A DNA stretch of 56,101 bases from CAYIYO01 sp964367715 (GTDB lineage Bacteria; Chlamydiota; Chlamydiia; Chlamydiales; Criblamydiaceae): assembly GCA_964367715.1 (NCBI GenBank), contig CAYIYO010000006.1, positions 1-56,101 on the forward strand, read 5' to 3'. How positions within the stretch are numbered: position 1 is the stretch's first letter; each line of letters begins with the position of its first letter. Below are positions 42,956-51,681 of this stretch, one piece after another. The notes below the pieces were generated by a model, which was not told the DNA's origin, made no database searches, and saw nothing but the letters and a program-made list of their open reading frames with translations. The translations under genes were made by a program, and so were the position numbers.

Positions 42956-44260
42956 ATGACAAATAAAACGTTTGTAATTGATACCAACGTTCTCTTACAT
43001 GATCCCGAATGCATTCTTAAGTTTCCCCGCCAAAAAATTGTGATCCCTCTCACTGTCCTTGAAGAGCTAGATACCATGAAACGCTTACCGAATGAGTTAG
43101 GGAAAAACTCACGTGCTGTTTTTCGATTTTTAGATTCAATCGCTTCCCACGGTGATGGAGACCTTCACAACGGAGTAAAACTAGAAAATGGCTCTATCGT
43201 CAGCATTTTGTTGGAAGTAGCGCTAGAAAGCAAAGTCAACCTTGCCCTTTCTATTAATGACAACCGCATCATTTTAGGAGCGCTTTTTCTTCAAGAAAGA
43301 GGAGAAAAAGTCGTTTTTGTTTCCAAAGATTTTGCTGCGCGCATTAAAGCCGAAGCAATTGGATTAGAAGCAGAAGACTATGAAAATCTAAAGTTTTCCT
43401 ATGAGCAAATCTATAAAGGCATACGAAAAATTGAAACGTCGAAAGCAAATATCGACACATTTTTCAAAGATGGTAGCGTGAAAGTTGATGTGAAGCATCC
43501 TTCTCCGCGTCCAAATGAATATTTTGTGATGACTTCCCCTGAGCATTCGTCTGCAGTTGCAAAATACGACATGATAAGCCATGAGATGAAGCCTCTAATT
43601 AAAGTGAACAATATTTGGGGAATTAGTCCACGCAACGTCGAGCAGCGATGTGCTATTGATCTCCTGCTGCGCGATGATATCAAACTAGTCTCTTTGCTAG
43701 GAGCGGCGGGAACCGGAAAAACCCTCTTGGCATTAGCCTGTGCGATGAAAAAAGTGTTTGATGATGGAACCTATTCTAAAATTCTAGTCAGCCGTCCTGT
43801 TGTTCCTTTAGGGCGTGATATTGGATACCTTCCAGGAACTAAAGAAGAGAAGCTTTTTCATTGGATGCAGCCTATCTATGATAACTTAGAGTTTTTGTGC
43901 GGATCTTCCGGTGGGCATTCTGGGGAGACCTTGCAGTGGGTGATGGAAAGTAAAAAAATTGAAATGGAGGCCGTGACCTATATTAGAGGTCGTTCATTAC
44001 CAAATATGTTTATTATCGTCGATGAAGCCCAAAATTTGACTCCTCATGAGATGAAAACCATCATTTCTCGTGCAGGACAAGGCACTAAAGTCATTTTAAC
44101 GGGTGATGCGACCCAAATTGATAATCCTTACCTGGATAAGGACTCCAACGCCTTAACATACGTGGTCTCGAAGTTTGCAGAAGAGCCTTTGTATGGAAAT
44201 ATGTTCTTGAATAAGACAGAGCGTTCTGAGCTAGCAGCAAAAGCCGCAGAAATTTTATAG
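42956..44260 (+). CDS. phoH: PIN domain-PhoH ATPase (YlaK/PhoH2 type)
   Basis: A 434-residue fusion: an N-terminal PIN nuclease domain (FVIDTNVLLHD, Asp9; VLEELDTMKR; NDNRIILGAL) and a C-terminal PhoH ATPase with Walker A LLGAAGTGKTLLALA (residues 249-256 for GAAGTGKT) and Walker B FIIVDEAQNLTPHEM, then VILTGDATQID. PhoH2-type proteins unwind and cut RNA in vitro. CAGGAG lies 6 bases before the ATG. It has the same composition as its neighbours. Confidence 0.93.
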   Translation: MTNKTFVIDTNVLLHDPECILKFPRQKIVIPLTVLEELDTMKRLPNELGKNSRAVFRFLDSIASHGDGDLHNGVKLENGSIVSILLEVALESKVNLALSINDNRIILGALFLQERGEKVVFVSKDFAARIKAEAIGLEAEDYENLKFSYEQIYKGIRKIETSKANIDTFFKDGSVKVDVKHPSPRPNEYFVMTSPEHSSAVAKYDMISHEMKPLIKVNNIWGISPRNVEQRCAIDLLLRDDIKLVSLLGAAGTGKTLLALACAMKKVFDDGTYSKILVSRPVVPLGRDIGYLPGTKEEKLFHWMQPIYDNLEFLCGSSGGHSGETLQWVMESKKIEMEAVTYIRGRSLPNMFIIVDEAQNLTPHEMKTIISRAGQGTKVILTGDATQIDNPYLDKDSNALTYVVSKFAEEPLYGNMFLNKTERSELAAKAAEIL

Positions 44261-44266
44261 CGTCAC

Positions 44267-44503
44267 TATACCACGGTTCGGATAAATTTTGACATTTGGA
44301 CACAACGAAAGCCCCGCGGTTAAGAGATCGCATTATACCGAGGAGCAGCGATGCTGGAGTTTGGCATTTTTGATCAATTAGATAGCGATTTGCATCAGGC
44401 TCAAAGAGCCGGCATCTTACAGCGAAGGTCGGAACGCAGCGCAGCGGAGTGAAGGCCTGGATAAGAAAGAAAAATATATTGAGGTCTGAAAGACCGACAT
44501 AAT
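44267..44503. repeat. composite of C-, G-, E- and D-type half elements
   Basis: In order: TATACCACGGTTCGGATAAA (C-type half), TTAAGAGATCGCATTATACC with CGAGGAGCAGCGATGCTGGA (motifs seen near 16028-16075 and 16203), ATCAGGCTCAAAGAGCCGGC (E-type half), then ATCTTACAGCGAAGGTCGGA ... GAGGTCTGAAAGACCGACAT (diverged D-type half). No gene is present. Elements seem to insert into one another here. Confidence 0.7.
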
Positions 44504-44551
44504 TATACACAAGTGAAATCAAGAATCGGTTTTTAATTTCACTTGTGTATA
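44504..44551. repeat. short A-type palindrome (48 bp)
   Basis: TATACACAAGTGAAATCAAG ... meets its inverse ATTTCACTTGTGTATA with no core, like the copy at 13469. It abuts the B-type element on the right, sharing a base. Confidence 0.75.
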
Positions 44552-44710
44552 TACCGTTCGTGGTTCAACATTTGATTTTTCGGCCGTGTGAAAGCTCCCG
44601 CGGTTGGCACATCGTAAGTGGGTTAATATTAACAATTAACCCACTTACGATGTGCCAACCCCGGGGCTTTGACGCAGCCGAAAAACCAAATGTTGAATCA
44701 CGAGCGGTAT
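44551..44710. repeat. B-type nested palindrome element (160 bp, complete)
   Basis: Outer ends are ~34-base inverted repeats (ATACCGTTCGTG... / ...CACGAGCGGTAT). The collar GTGAAAGCTCCCGCGG / CCCCGGGGCTTTGAC is the same as in A-type elements, but the centre is a different, perfect 26-bp palindrome (arm contains GGCACATCGTAAGTGGGTT). There is no coding capacity. Confidence 0.8.
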
Positions 44711-44759
44711 AAGTACTTAATGCTATCTCTGTGCTCTCTGCGGGCTCTGTGGTAAAAAT
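44711..44759. repeat. CTCTGTG-rich repeat next to msrBA
   Basis: CTCTGTGCTCTCTGCGGG, CTCTGTGGTAAA: the same family as the stretch at 262-370. It is the last part of the 500-base gene-free region after phoH. Confidence 0.4.
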
Positions 44760-45614
44760 TTAAAATCTACGGATTCGCTGATGGCAATAAGGACTTTTTC
44801 CTGTTTTTGCGTAGTAAAGTTGGTGATAATCTTCTGCAGGGTAAAAAGGTCCGGCTGGAACGATCTCTGTCGTGACTTTCAGTCCCTTTGATTCCAGAAT
44901 TTTGGCGAGATAAAAGGCATTTTTCTTTTGCTTTTCTGTTAGAAAGAAGATGGCCGAGCGGTACTGTGATCCGCGGTCGGGTCCTTGTTGCTGGTATTGC
45001 GTCGGATCGTGTATTTCAAAAAACAACTTGATGACATTCTCGTAAGAGACCATTTCTGGATCGAACACGACTTCGATTGCTTCTGCATGTCCTGTTTTTC
45101 CTGTACAGACTTCTTCGTAGGTTGGATTCACTACTGTGCCTCCCGTGTATCCTACTGTTGTCTTTATGATACCAGGAAGAGATTTCAAAAGGTGTTCCAC
45201 ACCCCAAAAGCATCCGCCAGCGACAAGGGCGCGTTCGTATCCTTCGGATGTAAAAGCGGCAATAAAGCGCATGGAGATAGAATTCACACAATGGCGTGTA
45301 TTATTTTTTGTCAGCTGCTCACCAGTAAACACGTGTCCTAAATGGGCGTTGCAGCGTTGGCAAAGGATTTCGATACGTTCACCATCAGAATCGAGATGGC
45401 GCTGAATGGCCCCTTTGATTTCATCATCGAAACTAGGCCATCCGCATGCGGATGTAAATTTTTGTGAAGAGAGGTAGAGAGGGGCATCACATTGACGGCA
45501 GACGTAAACGCCTGCTTCAGAAAATTCTGTATATTCACCTACTCGCGGGCGTTCTGTGCCTTTTTCGATCAGGATTTGATGTTCTTGAGGAGAGAGTTTG
45601 TGGTAACGGTGCAT
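44760..45614 (-). CDS. msrBA: bifunctional methionine sulfoxide reductase MsrB-MsrA
   Basis: A 284-residue fusion in the order MsrB then MsrA. MsrB part: zinc cysteines C39/C42 (YVCRQCDAPL) and C85/C88 (EILCQRCNAH), GWPSF, and the catalytic Cys in RHCVNSISMRF (C109). MsrA part from residue ~129: VAGGCFWGVEHLL (catalytic C135), GYTGG, YEEVCTGKTGHAEA and the long EIHDPTQYQQQGPDRGSQYR. It repairs both R and S methionine sulfoxide. No signal peptide is present, so it acts in the cytoplasm. No good ribosome site is seen. Confidence 0.95.
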   Translation of the reverse strand: MHRYHKLSPQEHQILIEKGTERPRVGEYTEFSEAGVYVCRQCDAPLYLSSQKFTSACGWPSFDDEIKGAIQRHLDSDGERIEILCQRCNAHLGHVFTGEQLTKNNTRHCVNSISMRFIAAFTSEGYERALVAGGCFWGVEHLLKSLPGIIKTTVGYTGGTVVNPTYEEVCTGKTGHAEAIEVVFDPEMVSYENVIKLFFEIHDPTQYQQQGPDRGSQYRSAIFFLTEKQKKNAFYLAKILESKGLKVTTEIVPAGPFYPAEDYHQLYYAKTGKSPYCHQRIRRF

Positions 45615-45645
45615 GAAATAAACTGCTTAGGAAAAGATAAAAAAA

Positions 45646-45682
45646 AGAGGCCTACCAGTGGTAATCCCATTGGTAGGCCTCT
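45646..45682 (-). terminator. intrinsic terminator after the outer-membrane protein gene
   Basis: AGAGGCCTACCA and TGGTAGGCCTCT form a 12-bp stem, with an 8-T run following on the minus strand. It lies 20 bases beyond the stop of the barrel gene, and may also stop msrBA readthrough from outside. Confidence 0.85.
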
Positions 45683-45701
45683 GAGCGTTCTCAGACAACT
45701 A

Positions 45702-46685
45702 CTAGAATCTTACGTTTGCATTGACGTAAAGTCCTTGCATATCGAAGTTGTAGTAGTTAGTTACTGATAGACCATCTGCTACGTCATCTGGGTAGCTTGT
45801 TCTTGCTAAACCTCTGAAGTAGCTTGTGAACTCATAACCGATTCCGATCGTAAGATCAGCACATGAGAAATTCATGTCGTAGTCAAATCCTAGACGTGTG
45901 TGTAGAGCAGGGATGATTCTCCATGTTCTGTGGTCTGATACGTCAAGAATAGCTGCACCAGCTACTGAGTTAAATGCGCTTGTTTTTGTGTGTGCAGCAA
46001 GAATACTTCCTGATGTCAAGAAGTTGAATTCTAGGTTACCTGGAAGGCAGCTGCACTCATCGCCAGCATATAGATCATATCCGAGTTCAACACCAAACTG
46101 AGGACCGAATCCCCATGACTTTGATCTTTGCTCGATGATACCTGTTGATTGCGCAGCAACAAAAGTAAAATCTTCGTTTAGTTTCATCTCAGCAGCTTCC
46201 ACACCGAATCCGAGACCGATGTTTAGTCCGCAGTTGTTGTAAACTTGTTGGCAAAGAACAGCATCATAGCGCTGGTAGAGGTATTCTAGATCTGATGAAG
46301 CTGTACCTGCATAGTTTTCAAAAGCAGAAGCGAAATCAGCACGTCCAACTGTTGCCCAGAGGAAATCACCAGCAATTGTTTTTGCTTGGCTAAAGCCTAA
46401 GTGGCTGTAAAAGAATTTAACTTGGCTGTCATTTTCTGCAAATGAGTAAGATCCACCAACACGGTAGCCTGAGCGGAATGTTGGGTCGTTATTTTCTCTT
46501 GTTCCTGTTGGGAATGTTGAAGTTGCATCTGCATCTAAAACAAAGTAAGTATCATCTACGGATGGTCTGAAGTAGAGATATTCCCCTGTTACTGTCCACT
46601 GGTTGTTTGATGGGCAGCAGTCGAAAGCAAATGCACCAGCACTTGTCGTCACTAATAAGGCTGATAGCCATAGTCTTTTAATCAT
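45702..46685 (-). CDS. major outer-membrane protein-like porin (Legionella-MOMP-type barrel)
   Basis: A 327-residue exported barrel. The signal peptide is MIKRLWLSALLVTTSAGAFA, followed by FDCCPSNNQWTVTGEYLYFR, a start I associate with the Legionella-type MOMP family found in several environmental chlamydiae. Aromatic-ended strands continue to a C-terminal VNANVRF (final Phe). Seven cysteines in the mature part allow disulfide cross-linking, as in chlamydial outer membranes. GGAGG precedes the ATG, and a strong terminator follows. It probably gives high expression as a general porin. Confidence 0.85.
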   Translation of the reverse strand: MIKRLWLSALLVTTSAGAFAFDCCPSNNQWTVTGEYLYFRPSVDDTYFVLDADATSTFPTGTRENNDPTFRSGYRVGGSYSFAENDSQVKFFYSHLGFSQAKTIAGDFLWATVGRADFASAFENYAGTASSDLEYLYQRYDAVLCQQVYNNCGLNIGLGFGVEAAEMKLNEDFTFVAAQSTGIIEQRSKSWGFGPQFGVELGYDLYAGDECSCLPGNLEFNFLTSGSILAAHTKTSAFNSVAGAAILDVSDHRTWRIIPALHTRLGFDYDMNFSCADLTIGIGYEFTSYFRGLARTSYPDDVADGLSVTNYYNFDMQGLYVNANVRF

Positions 46686-46872
46686 TGAGCATCCTCCATT
46701 GGATATTGTTTGTTAAAATTTTTTCCCCGGACCACTAAAAAAGTGATCATTAATTTTTCGTACATTAACCAATCAACATTATTTTTTAAACAAAAAAAGC
46801 ACACTTTCTCATTAAATAAATAATTTAACACAAAAATTTTGATCGAAAATACATATAAATCAAATACTTACG

Positions 46873-47285
46873 CTAAAAACTGTTCACACACTGCTGTTTC
46901 AGCGCGAGTACCCTTTTTACCGACTGATTTATCTTTTTTTGACGGATCGCCCCATTTTTAACCGCTTGCACCACACTTTTACAGATACTTTTCACCTCTT
47001 TTAGCGTGATTTCTTCTTGTTGATCCGAGCCAACCAAAAGAGCTCCTCCTAAAAGAACGCTGTCACATCCGGCATTAATTGCTTGGATAACAATTTCTTC
47101 TATTACGACCTCTGTTTGGTTGACCCCTTTCATTAACAGTGAGTCCGATATAATAAGCCCTTGATAATCAATCGTGAAGATCATAAACAAAAGCCCGCGC
47201 TTCTTTGTTTGCGACTTCTCCATGAAAGTGAATCATCCGCAATTGCCCTACTTTTTCTTCTAACGTCATGGTTGCGACGCGTTCT
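46873..47285 (-). pseudogene. decayed GH3 glycosidase (NagZ-like beta-N-acetylhexosaminidase) remnant
   Basis: Two pieces of one protein remain in different frames. An N-terminal piece from about 47285 reads ERVATMTLEEKVGQLRMIHF then HGEVANKEARA, the start of a GH3 domain, and is preceded by an in-frame TAA. After about 47185 the frame shifts and the text jumps to TIDYQGLIISDSLLMKGVNQ and AINAGCDSVLLGGALLVG, the active-site Asp region near the end of the GH3 barrel, ending at 46873. Around 200 residues between them are deleted. An A-type element begins 27 bases upstream of the 5' piece. A 116-codon frame (46873-47223) is still open but is unlikely to make a working enzyme. Confidence 0.8.
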
Positions 47286-47311
47286 TAAAGAGTTTCTTCA
47301 GCAAAACACGA

Positions 47312-47474
47312 TATACACAAGTGAATTCAAAAATTGGCTTTTTGAGCATGTCAAAGCCGCGGGATTCGGCTATCGAAAGTCGGTTCATATTATTAATATT
47401 AAACGACTTTCGATCGATCAATCCGGGAGCTTTCATATCGCTTAAAAACCGATTCTTGATTTCACTTGTGTATA
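47312..47474. repeat. A-type nested palindrome element (163 bp, inverted copy)
   Basis: The reverse complement of this copy aligns with 9319-9482 along its length, including both arms, the collar (CAAAGCCGCGGG / GGGAGCTTTCA) and the core palindrome ATCGAAAGTCG / CGACTTTCGAT. It fills the space between the GH3 remnant and the stop of the beta-propeller gene. Confidence 0.8.
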
Positions 47475-47479
47475 AATCC

Positions 47480-48889
47480 TTATAATGGCGTCACCGTTAC
47501 TCTGAAAATATAAGGAGAGGCAGTCGAATCACTTCCTGTATTGGTATTCGGCAGAGTGCTCATGATCCCCCCTACAATAAATCCAATCGTTGTCGGCTTT
47601 TTTATCTTATCAAACTGAAATACTCCATTTCCATGGCTCGGCACATCTTCGGGATAAATAAAATAGGCGCCCGCGCCGAAAAGTAACTGATTTCCGGGAT
47701 TCGATCCTGTTGACGCGATAAATGGATATTCATTATTCATCAAATATTGACTGAAATTTTTCTTTTTATCGATTTTTACCGTCGTGATTTGATTAATGAA
47801 TGGAATTTCTCCATCGGTTTGGAACACTCCGCCTTGAAAAAATCCGTAGCTGAGCCCGCCAAAAATCACGACATAGTTATCTTTTGTTTTACGCGAATAC
47901 ATTGTCATTGTTGGTGACGCATAATTGTTCATTCCTTGCTTGAATGTGAGTGAATCCAGCGGATCCGCCATGGAGGAGGTTCCATCTTCATTGATGAGGA
48001 CAGGAACTGTCCAGATCCCCCCATCCAATGTGAACACTCCGGAAAGGGCAATATAGACTTCTTTTTTATTCAAGATAACGGGAACAACGTTGAGATCGCG
48101 ACGACGATAATCTGGATTGGGCGCAACCGATTTTCGTGGCTGGACATAAAGCTTTTCACCGGTATCAATGATTTGAAAGCAACGCACTTGCTGCGTGTAT
48201 TCTCCGTTGGAATTAGTGTTGTAATACCCTATAAAATTTTGTCCAAAAATTAATTGGGCTGTCAGGTGTTTGTTAAGGATCGCGAGAGATCCACCGGTGA
48301 CTTGCAAAAGAGGATGCGTGGTTTGGCGGATGTGTTTTGCTGCCGTATCTTTTACTTTTCCCTTAATGACCCAATTCATCAGACCAGGCAAATCAATTGC
48401 CGTCAGCACAGATTTTGTACTAAATAGTCCGGTTGCCGTTTCGACGCCATATCCTCCACATAGATATAACGTGGAGCCTACGCGATAATATTGGGGACTA
48501 GTGACCGATAATTGATCGATCTGTTCTTGTGTCAGTCCAGATGCTGCGTCTTTTAGATCGCGTGAATACACCGTTTGCGTGGCAGGATCCACAACGTAGA
48601 CAATCGTGTTTTGTTGAGAAGGAGGAAAGTTATTATTGCCCGGATTGAATGTGTGAAGCCCGTTGGTTCGTCCCGCGATAAACAGCCATTTATTGTGATA
48701 GATAGCCGACGCCCCCGAGTGAATGCCGCTTGGAAGGGTAAAAGGGAGTTGCTCGATCGAAACAGAAAAAGGAAGCGACGTTTGAGGTAAAATAGGCGTT
48801 GTCGTTGCAGTTTGATTTGCAAAAAGCGCCTGTGTCGTCAATAAGACAACACAAGTAAAGGAAAGAAATCGAAAATAATGTGAAAGCAT
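47480..48889 (-). CDS. exported kelch-like beta-propeller protein
   Basis: A 469-residue protein with a signal peptide (about 1-24: YFRFLSFTCVVLLTTQALFA). The mature part has repeated blade-like blocks with paired Gly and aromatic residues: IYHNKWLFIAGRTNGLHTF, YYRVGSTLYLCGGYGVET, DNYVVIFGGLSYGFFQGGVF and QLLFGAGAYFIYP, as in kelch or galactose-oxidase-type propellers. No catalytic residues are recognised. It probably acts in the periplasm or on the surface in binding. It follows the TolB-like gene by 12 bases, in one operon. Confidence 0.78.
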   Translation of the reverse strand: MLSHYFRFLSFTCVVLLTTQALFANQTATTTPILPQTSLPFSVSIEQLPFTLPSGIHSGASAIYHNKWLFIAGRTNGLHTFNPGNNNFPPSQQNTIVYVVDPATQTVYSRDLKDAASGLTQEQIDQLSVTSPQYYRVGSTLYLCGGYGVETATGLFSTKSVLTAIDLPGLMNWVIKGKVKDTAAKHIRQTTHPLLQVTGGSLAILNKHLTAQLIFGQNFIGYYNTNSNGEYTQQVRCFQIIDTGEKLYVQPRKSVAPNPDYRRRDLNVVPVILNKKEVYIALSGVFTLDGGIWTVPVLINEDGTSSMADPLDSLTFKQGMNNYASPTMTMYSRKTKDNYVVIFGGLSYGFFQGGVFQTDGEIPFINQITTVKIDKKKNFSQYLMNNEYPFIASTGSNPGNQLLFGAGAYFIYPEDVPSHGNGVFQFDKIKKPTTIGFIVGGIMSTLPNTNTGSDSTASPYIFRVTVTPL

Positions 48890-48901
48890 GAGTTTTCCTT
48901 G

Positions 48902-49882
48902 TTACAGAAGTTCTGGGGGTAGTTTAAAGTCGGCAATAAAAATTTGGCAGGTCTTATCTTCTCCTCGTTTTGAGGTCCACATGATTTTTGATCCATCGGC
49001 ATTAAACACCGGTAATCCATCAAAGGTAGGATGATTAGTCAAACGCTTCGTTACCATCGTCTCAATATTTAATAAATAAATTTCATACTGATGATGGCCA
49101 TGAAGAGAAGTAGTAAAAGCGATAACATTACCTTCTGGATGCCAGTAAGGGGCCCAATTAACCCCACCATTTGCTGTCAGCTGCCGTTCGTTAGTTCCGT
49201 CACGATCGATCATATAAATTTGCAAATAATGTTCCTTTTCCCGATCCGCACGAAAGAGCACGTGCTTTCCGTCAGGAGAAAAAAAAGGGCCGCCATTATA
49301 GCAGAAGGTACTGTAAGTGAGTCGACGACTTTCCATCGTGTCGATATCCAATATGTAGAGATTCATTCCGTCTTCACTGTTGCTCGCGTAAACGATTTCT
49401 TTTCCGTCTGGTGAATAGGCACATTCGGCATGATACGCCGGTCCATCGGTCAACGGCATCAGTTCCGTTCCATCAATCGAGGCTTCATAAATATTCATAT
49501 AGGGAGTGAGATGCCATTTATAGGTTCCTGCCGTATTTTCAGGTGCCACAGGCTCAGGATCGGAATGGCTAGAGGCAAAAATAATTTTCTTTCCATCGTG
49601 TCGAAAAAATCCACATGTGCACGCTCCTTTTCCGGTGCTAACCATCTGTGGAATCCCTTCCTTGAGATCCATCACAAACATCTGGTAATCTACCTGTCCG
49701 TTTGGAACGGCTTGAAAGATGATCATGGTTTCATCAGGCGAAAAATAGGCTTCTCCTGCCCTATCGAAGCCCATCGAACAAAAAGTCAACTGCTTAACAT
49801 TCGACAAATACGGTTCCTCATCAGCTGAATGTGCGAAAAAAGGGGTAAAAGAAAGCAGTAAAAAACAATAGAAAGCGAACAT
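48902..49882 (-). CDS. exported TolB-like (PD40) beta-propeller protein
   Basis: A 326-residue protein with an N-terminal signal peptide (FAFYCFLLLSFTPFFAHSA) and six PD40 repeats, for example YFSPDETMIIFQA, FRHDGKKIIFASS, AYSPDGKEIVYASN, FFSPDGKHVLFRAD, YWHPEGNVIAFTT and VFNADGSKIMWTS. This is a complete six-bladed propeller, but the N-terminal domain of true TolB is missing, so it is not the Tol-Pal TolB. A binding role in the periplasm is likely. It is the first gene of the operon with the kelch-like gene. Confidence 0.83.
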   Translation of the reverse strand: MFAFYCFLLLSFTPFFAHSADEEPYLSNVKQLTFCSMGFDRAGEAYFSPDETMIIFQAVPNGQVDYQMFVMDLKEGIPQMVSTGKGACTCGFFRHDGKKIIFASSHSDPEPVAPENTAGTYKWHLTPYMNIYEASIDGTELMPLTDGPAYHAECAYSPDGKEIVYASNSEDGMNLYILDIDTMESRRLTYSTFCYNGGPFFSPDGKHVLFRADREKEHYLQIYMIDRDGTNERQLTANGGVNWAPYWHPEGNVIAFTTSLHGHHQYEIYLLNIETMVTKRLTNHPTFDGLPVFNADGSKIMWTSKRGEDKTCQIFIADFKLPPELL

Positions 49883-49972
49883 AAAAAACCTTTTTTAAAA
49901 TGCCATGGTGATTTATATATGATTTTTTTTTCAAGATCGATTATTCTTCATTTTTTAAACATGAGGTGATCG

Positions 49973-50869
49973 ATGTCTGTTTTTTCCAAGTCTTTAATTG
50001 TTATCTCTACCTTATTACTCGGACCACTTTCTGCAGATTTTCGCTTTCCTTCGTACGCAGGTGATGTCGGCATTGGCTATGAATACTTCCGTGGAATTCC
50101 CGAAGGCGATTGGGAAGGAAATACAGGCGCATTAATCGATTTTAACGTAGGGGCCCCTTCTCCTTACTTTTCTGAGTATGTCACTGGAATACAGTTTGGC
50201 GGCAGCTACGGCGTGTACGATTGGGCAGGTAGAGGATCCGCCTCTACCGACGAACAAACTTCTCCACAACAGCAACTCTTTTTAACAGGCGCTGTGTTCA
50301 AAAAAACAGAATACTGCTCAGGTATCAACCTCGGGCTAGCATTCGATTGGATGTGGAACAAAAATATCGGCGTTCTAGCCGTCGACAACGAGTTTTCGCA
50401 ATTGCGCGTGCGTGGAGGTTATCTCTACGAACAAAATGATGAATGGGGAATCTGGGGAACTCTCGACACACACACTTCTCATCGGACCGCAGATGGAATC
50501 CCTGTGGCTTTTCGTGCACTCAGCCAAGTCAACCTCTACTGGGAACACTATTTTGCGAATTGTTCACGCACAATGGTATGGATTGGACTCCCCTACAAAA
50601 AAAGTTTAGCTTATTCTACGGGAAGGGCCGGAACATTCATCATCGGAGCAGATTTTCACTCTCCTTTGACAAATCGACTGAGCATTGAAGGACATGCTTC
50701 GTACATGGGACCCCATTCTGCACCAGGAGCCTTCAAACAGCGCAACTACGGAGCAAATATTTGTATTGAATTGAAATGGGCATTTGGAGATACCGATAAA
50801 CACTACACTCCTTACATGAGTAGTGGTAACAACAGCAACTTTTTGACGGATACAAGTATTACATTTTAA
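49973..50869 (+). CDS. exported outer-membrane beta-barrel protein, 298 aa
   Basis: Signal peptide MSVFSKSLIVISTLLLGPLSA, then GDVGIGYEYFRGIPEGDWEG, QFGGSYGVYDWAGRG and many alternating strands. The C-terminus TDTSITF ends in Phe, the outer-membrane sorting signal. I do not place it in a named family with certainty; the GYEYFRG...GGSYGVYDW pattern reminds me of uncharacterised proteins of planctomycetes. GAGGTGATCG supplies the ribosome site. It is followed after 17 bases by the TylF-type gene, so co-transcription is possible. Confidence 0.75.
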   Translation: MSVFSKSLIVISTLLLGPLSADFRFPSYAGDVGIGYEYFRGIPEGDWEGNTGALIDFNVGAPSPYFSEYVTGIQFGGSYGVYDWAGRGSASTDEQTSPQQQLFLTGAVFKKTEYCSGINLGLAFDWMWNKNIGVLAVDNEFSQLRVRGGYLYEQNDEWGIWGTLDTHTSHRTADGIPVAFRALSQVNLYWEHYFANCSRTMVWIGLPYKKSLAYSTGRAGTFIIGADFHSPLTNRLSIEGHASYMGPHSAPGAFKQRNYGANICIELKWAFGDTDKHYTPYMSSGNNSNFLTDTSITF

Positions 50870-50886
50870 TTGATCAAGGATTAAAA

Positions 50887-51666
50887 ATGAATCCTACCCC
50901 CTCGAGTTCAAAAGAGCATGCGCATTCCTTAGAAAATGCGCGCGCCCTCTACATCAATTTGATGAAAGATATTTTAGTGAATCACATCTATGAAGATGTC
51001 AGTTTTAGCGATCCCTATAATCCGGAATACCGCCATATCGGCTTAGACCACCCAACCGTCGCCCATACAATGATTGGAATGAAACGGTTGAATAATATCC
51101 AATTTTGTGTAGAAGATGTCATCAAAAGAAATATTCCGGGCGATCTCATCGAAACAGGAGTATGGAGAGGCGGCGCTACGATCCTAATGCGCGCACTCCT
51201 CAAAGCCTACGAAGAGACAACACGTAAAGTCTGGGTAGCCGATTCTTTTGAAGGCCTTCCTCCTCCCAACACGGAAAAATATCCTTCCGACAAAGGTCAC
51301 AATCTTTTTAAAATTGATTATCTTGCGGTCTCGTTAGAAGAAGTCCGCAACAATTTTAGAAAATATGGTCTGTTAGATCACCAAGTCGTCTTCTTAAAAG
51401 GACTGTTTTCTGCAACTTTGCCAACAGCACCCATAGAAAAACTTTCCGTCTTGCGTCTTGACGGCGATCTTTATGAATCGACCATGGATGCTCTCACCAC
51501 CCTCTACCCAAAACTTTCTATCGGCGGCTACATCATCATCGACGACTACGGTGCAATGCCTCCTTGCGCCGAAGCCGTTAACGACTATCGCAATCAAATG
51601 GAAATCAACGATGACACGATGGAATGGATCGATCAATCGGGCGTTTTTTGGGAAAAAACAAGGTAA
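50887..51666 (+). CDS. TylF/MycF-family O-methyltransferase
   Basis: A 259-residue SAM-dependent methyltransferase. The SAM loop is GDLIETGVWRGGATILMRAL (about 93-112), followed by VWVADSFEGLPPP, and the metal/active-site region LRLDGDLYESTMDALTTLYP and GGYIIIDDYGAMPPC. These match macrocin/mycinamicin sugar O-methyltransferases. Such enzymes methylate sugars of natural products, but in other bacteria homologues sit in surface-polysaccharide loci. The next gene starts 12 bases later and encodes a bicupin, so they probably act together. Confidence 0.9.
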   Translation: MNPTPSSSKEHAHSLENARALYINLMKDILVNHIYEDVSFSDPYNPEYRHIGLDHPTVAHTMIGMKRLNNIQFCVEDVIKRNIPGDLIETGVWRGGATILMRALLKAYEETTRKVWVADSFEGLPPPNTEKYPSDKGHNLFKIDYLAVSLEEVRNNFRKYGLLDHQVVFLKGLFSATLPTAPIEKLSVLRLDGDLYESTMDALTTLYPKLSIGGYIIIDDYGAMPPCAEAVNDYRNQMEINDDTMEWIDQSGVFWEKTR

Positions 51667-51681
51667 AAAAAGTAGGGAATG

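Noticed and set aside
44267..44759. Possible CRISPR array because of the dense repeats
   Set aside because: Repeats are palindromic, unequal in length and not regularly spaced, and no cas gene is present.
48902..49882. Assignment as the Tol-Pal component TolB
   Set aside because: The PD40 propeller is present but the TolB N-terminal domain and any tolA, tolQ, tolR or pal neighbour are absent.
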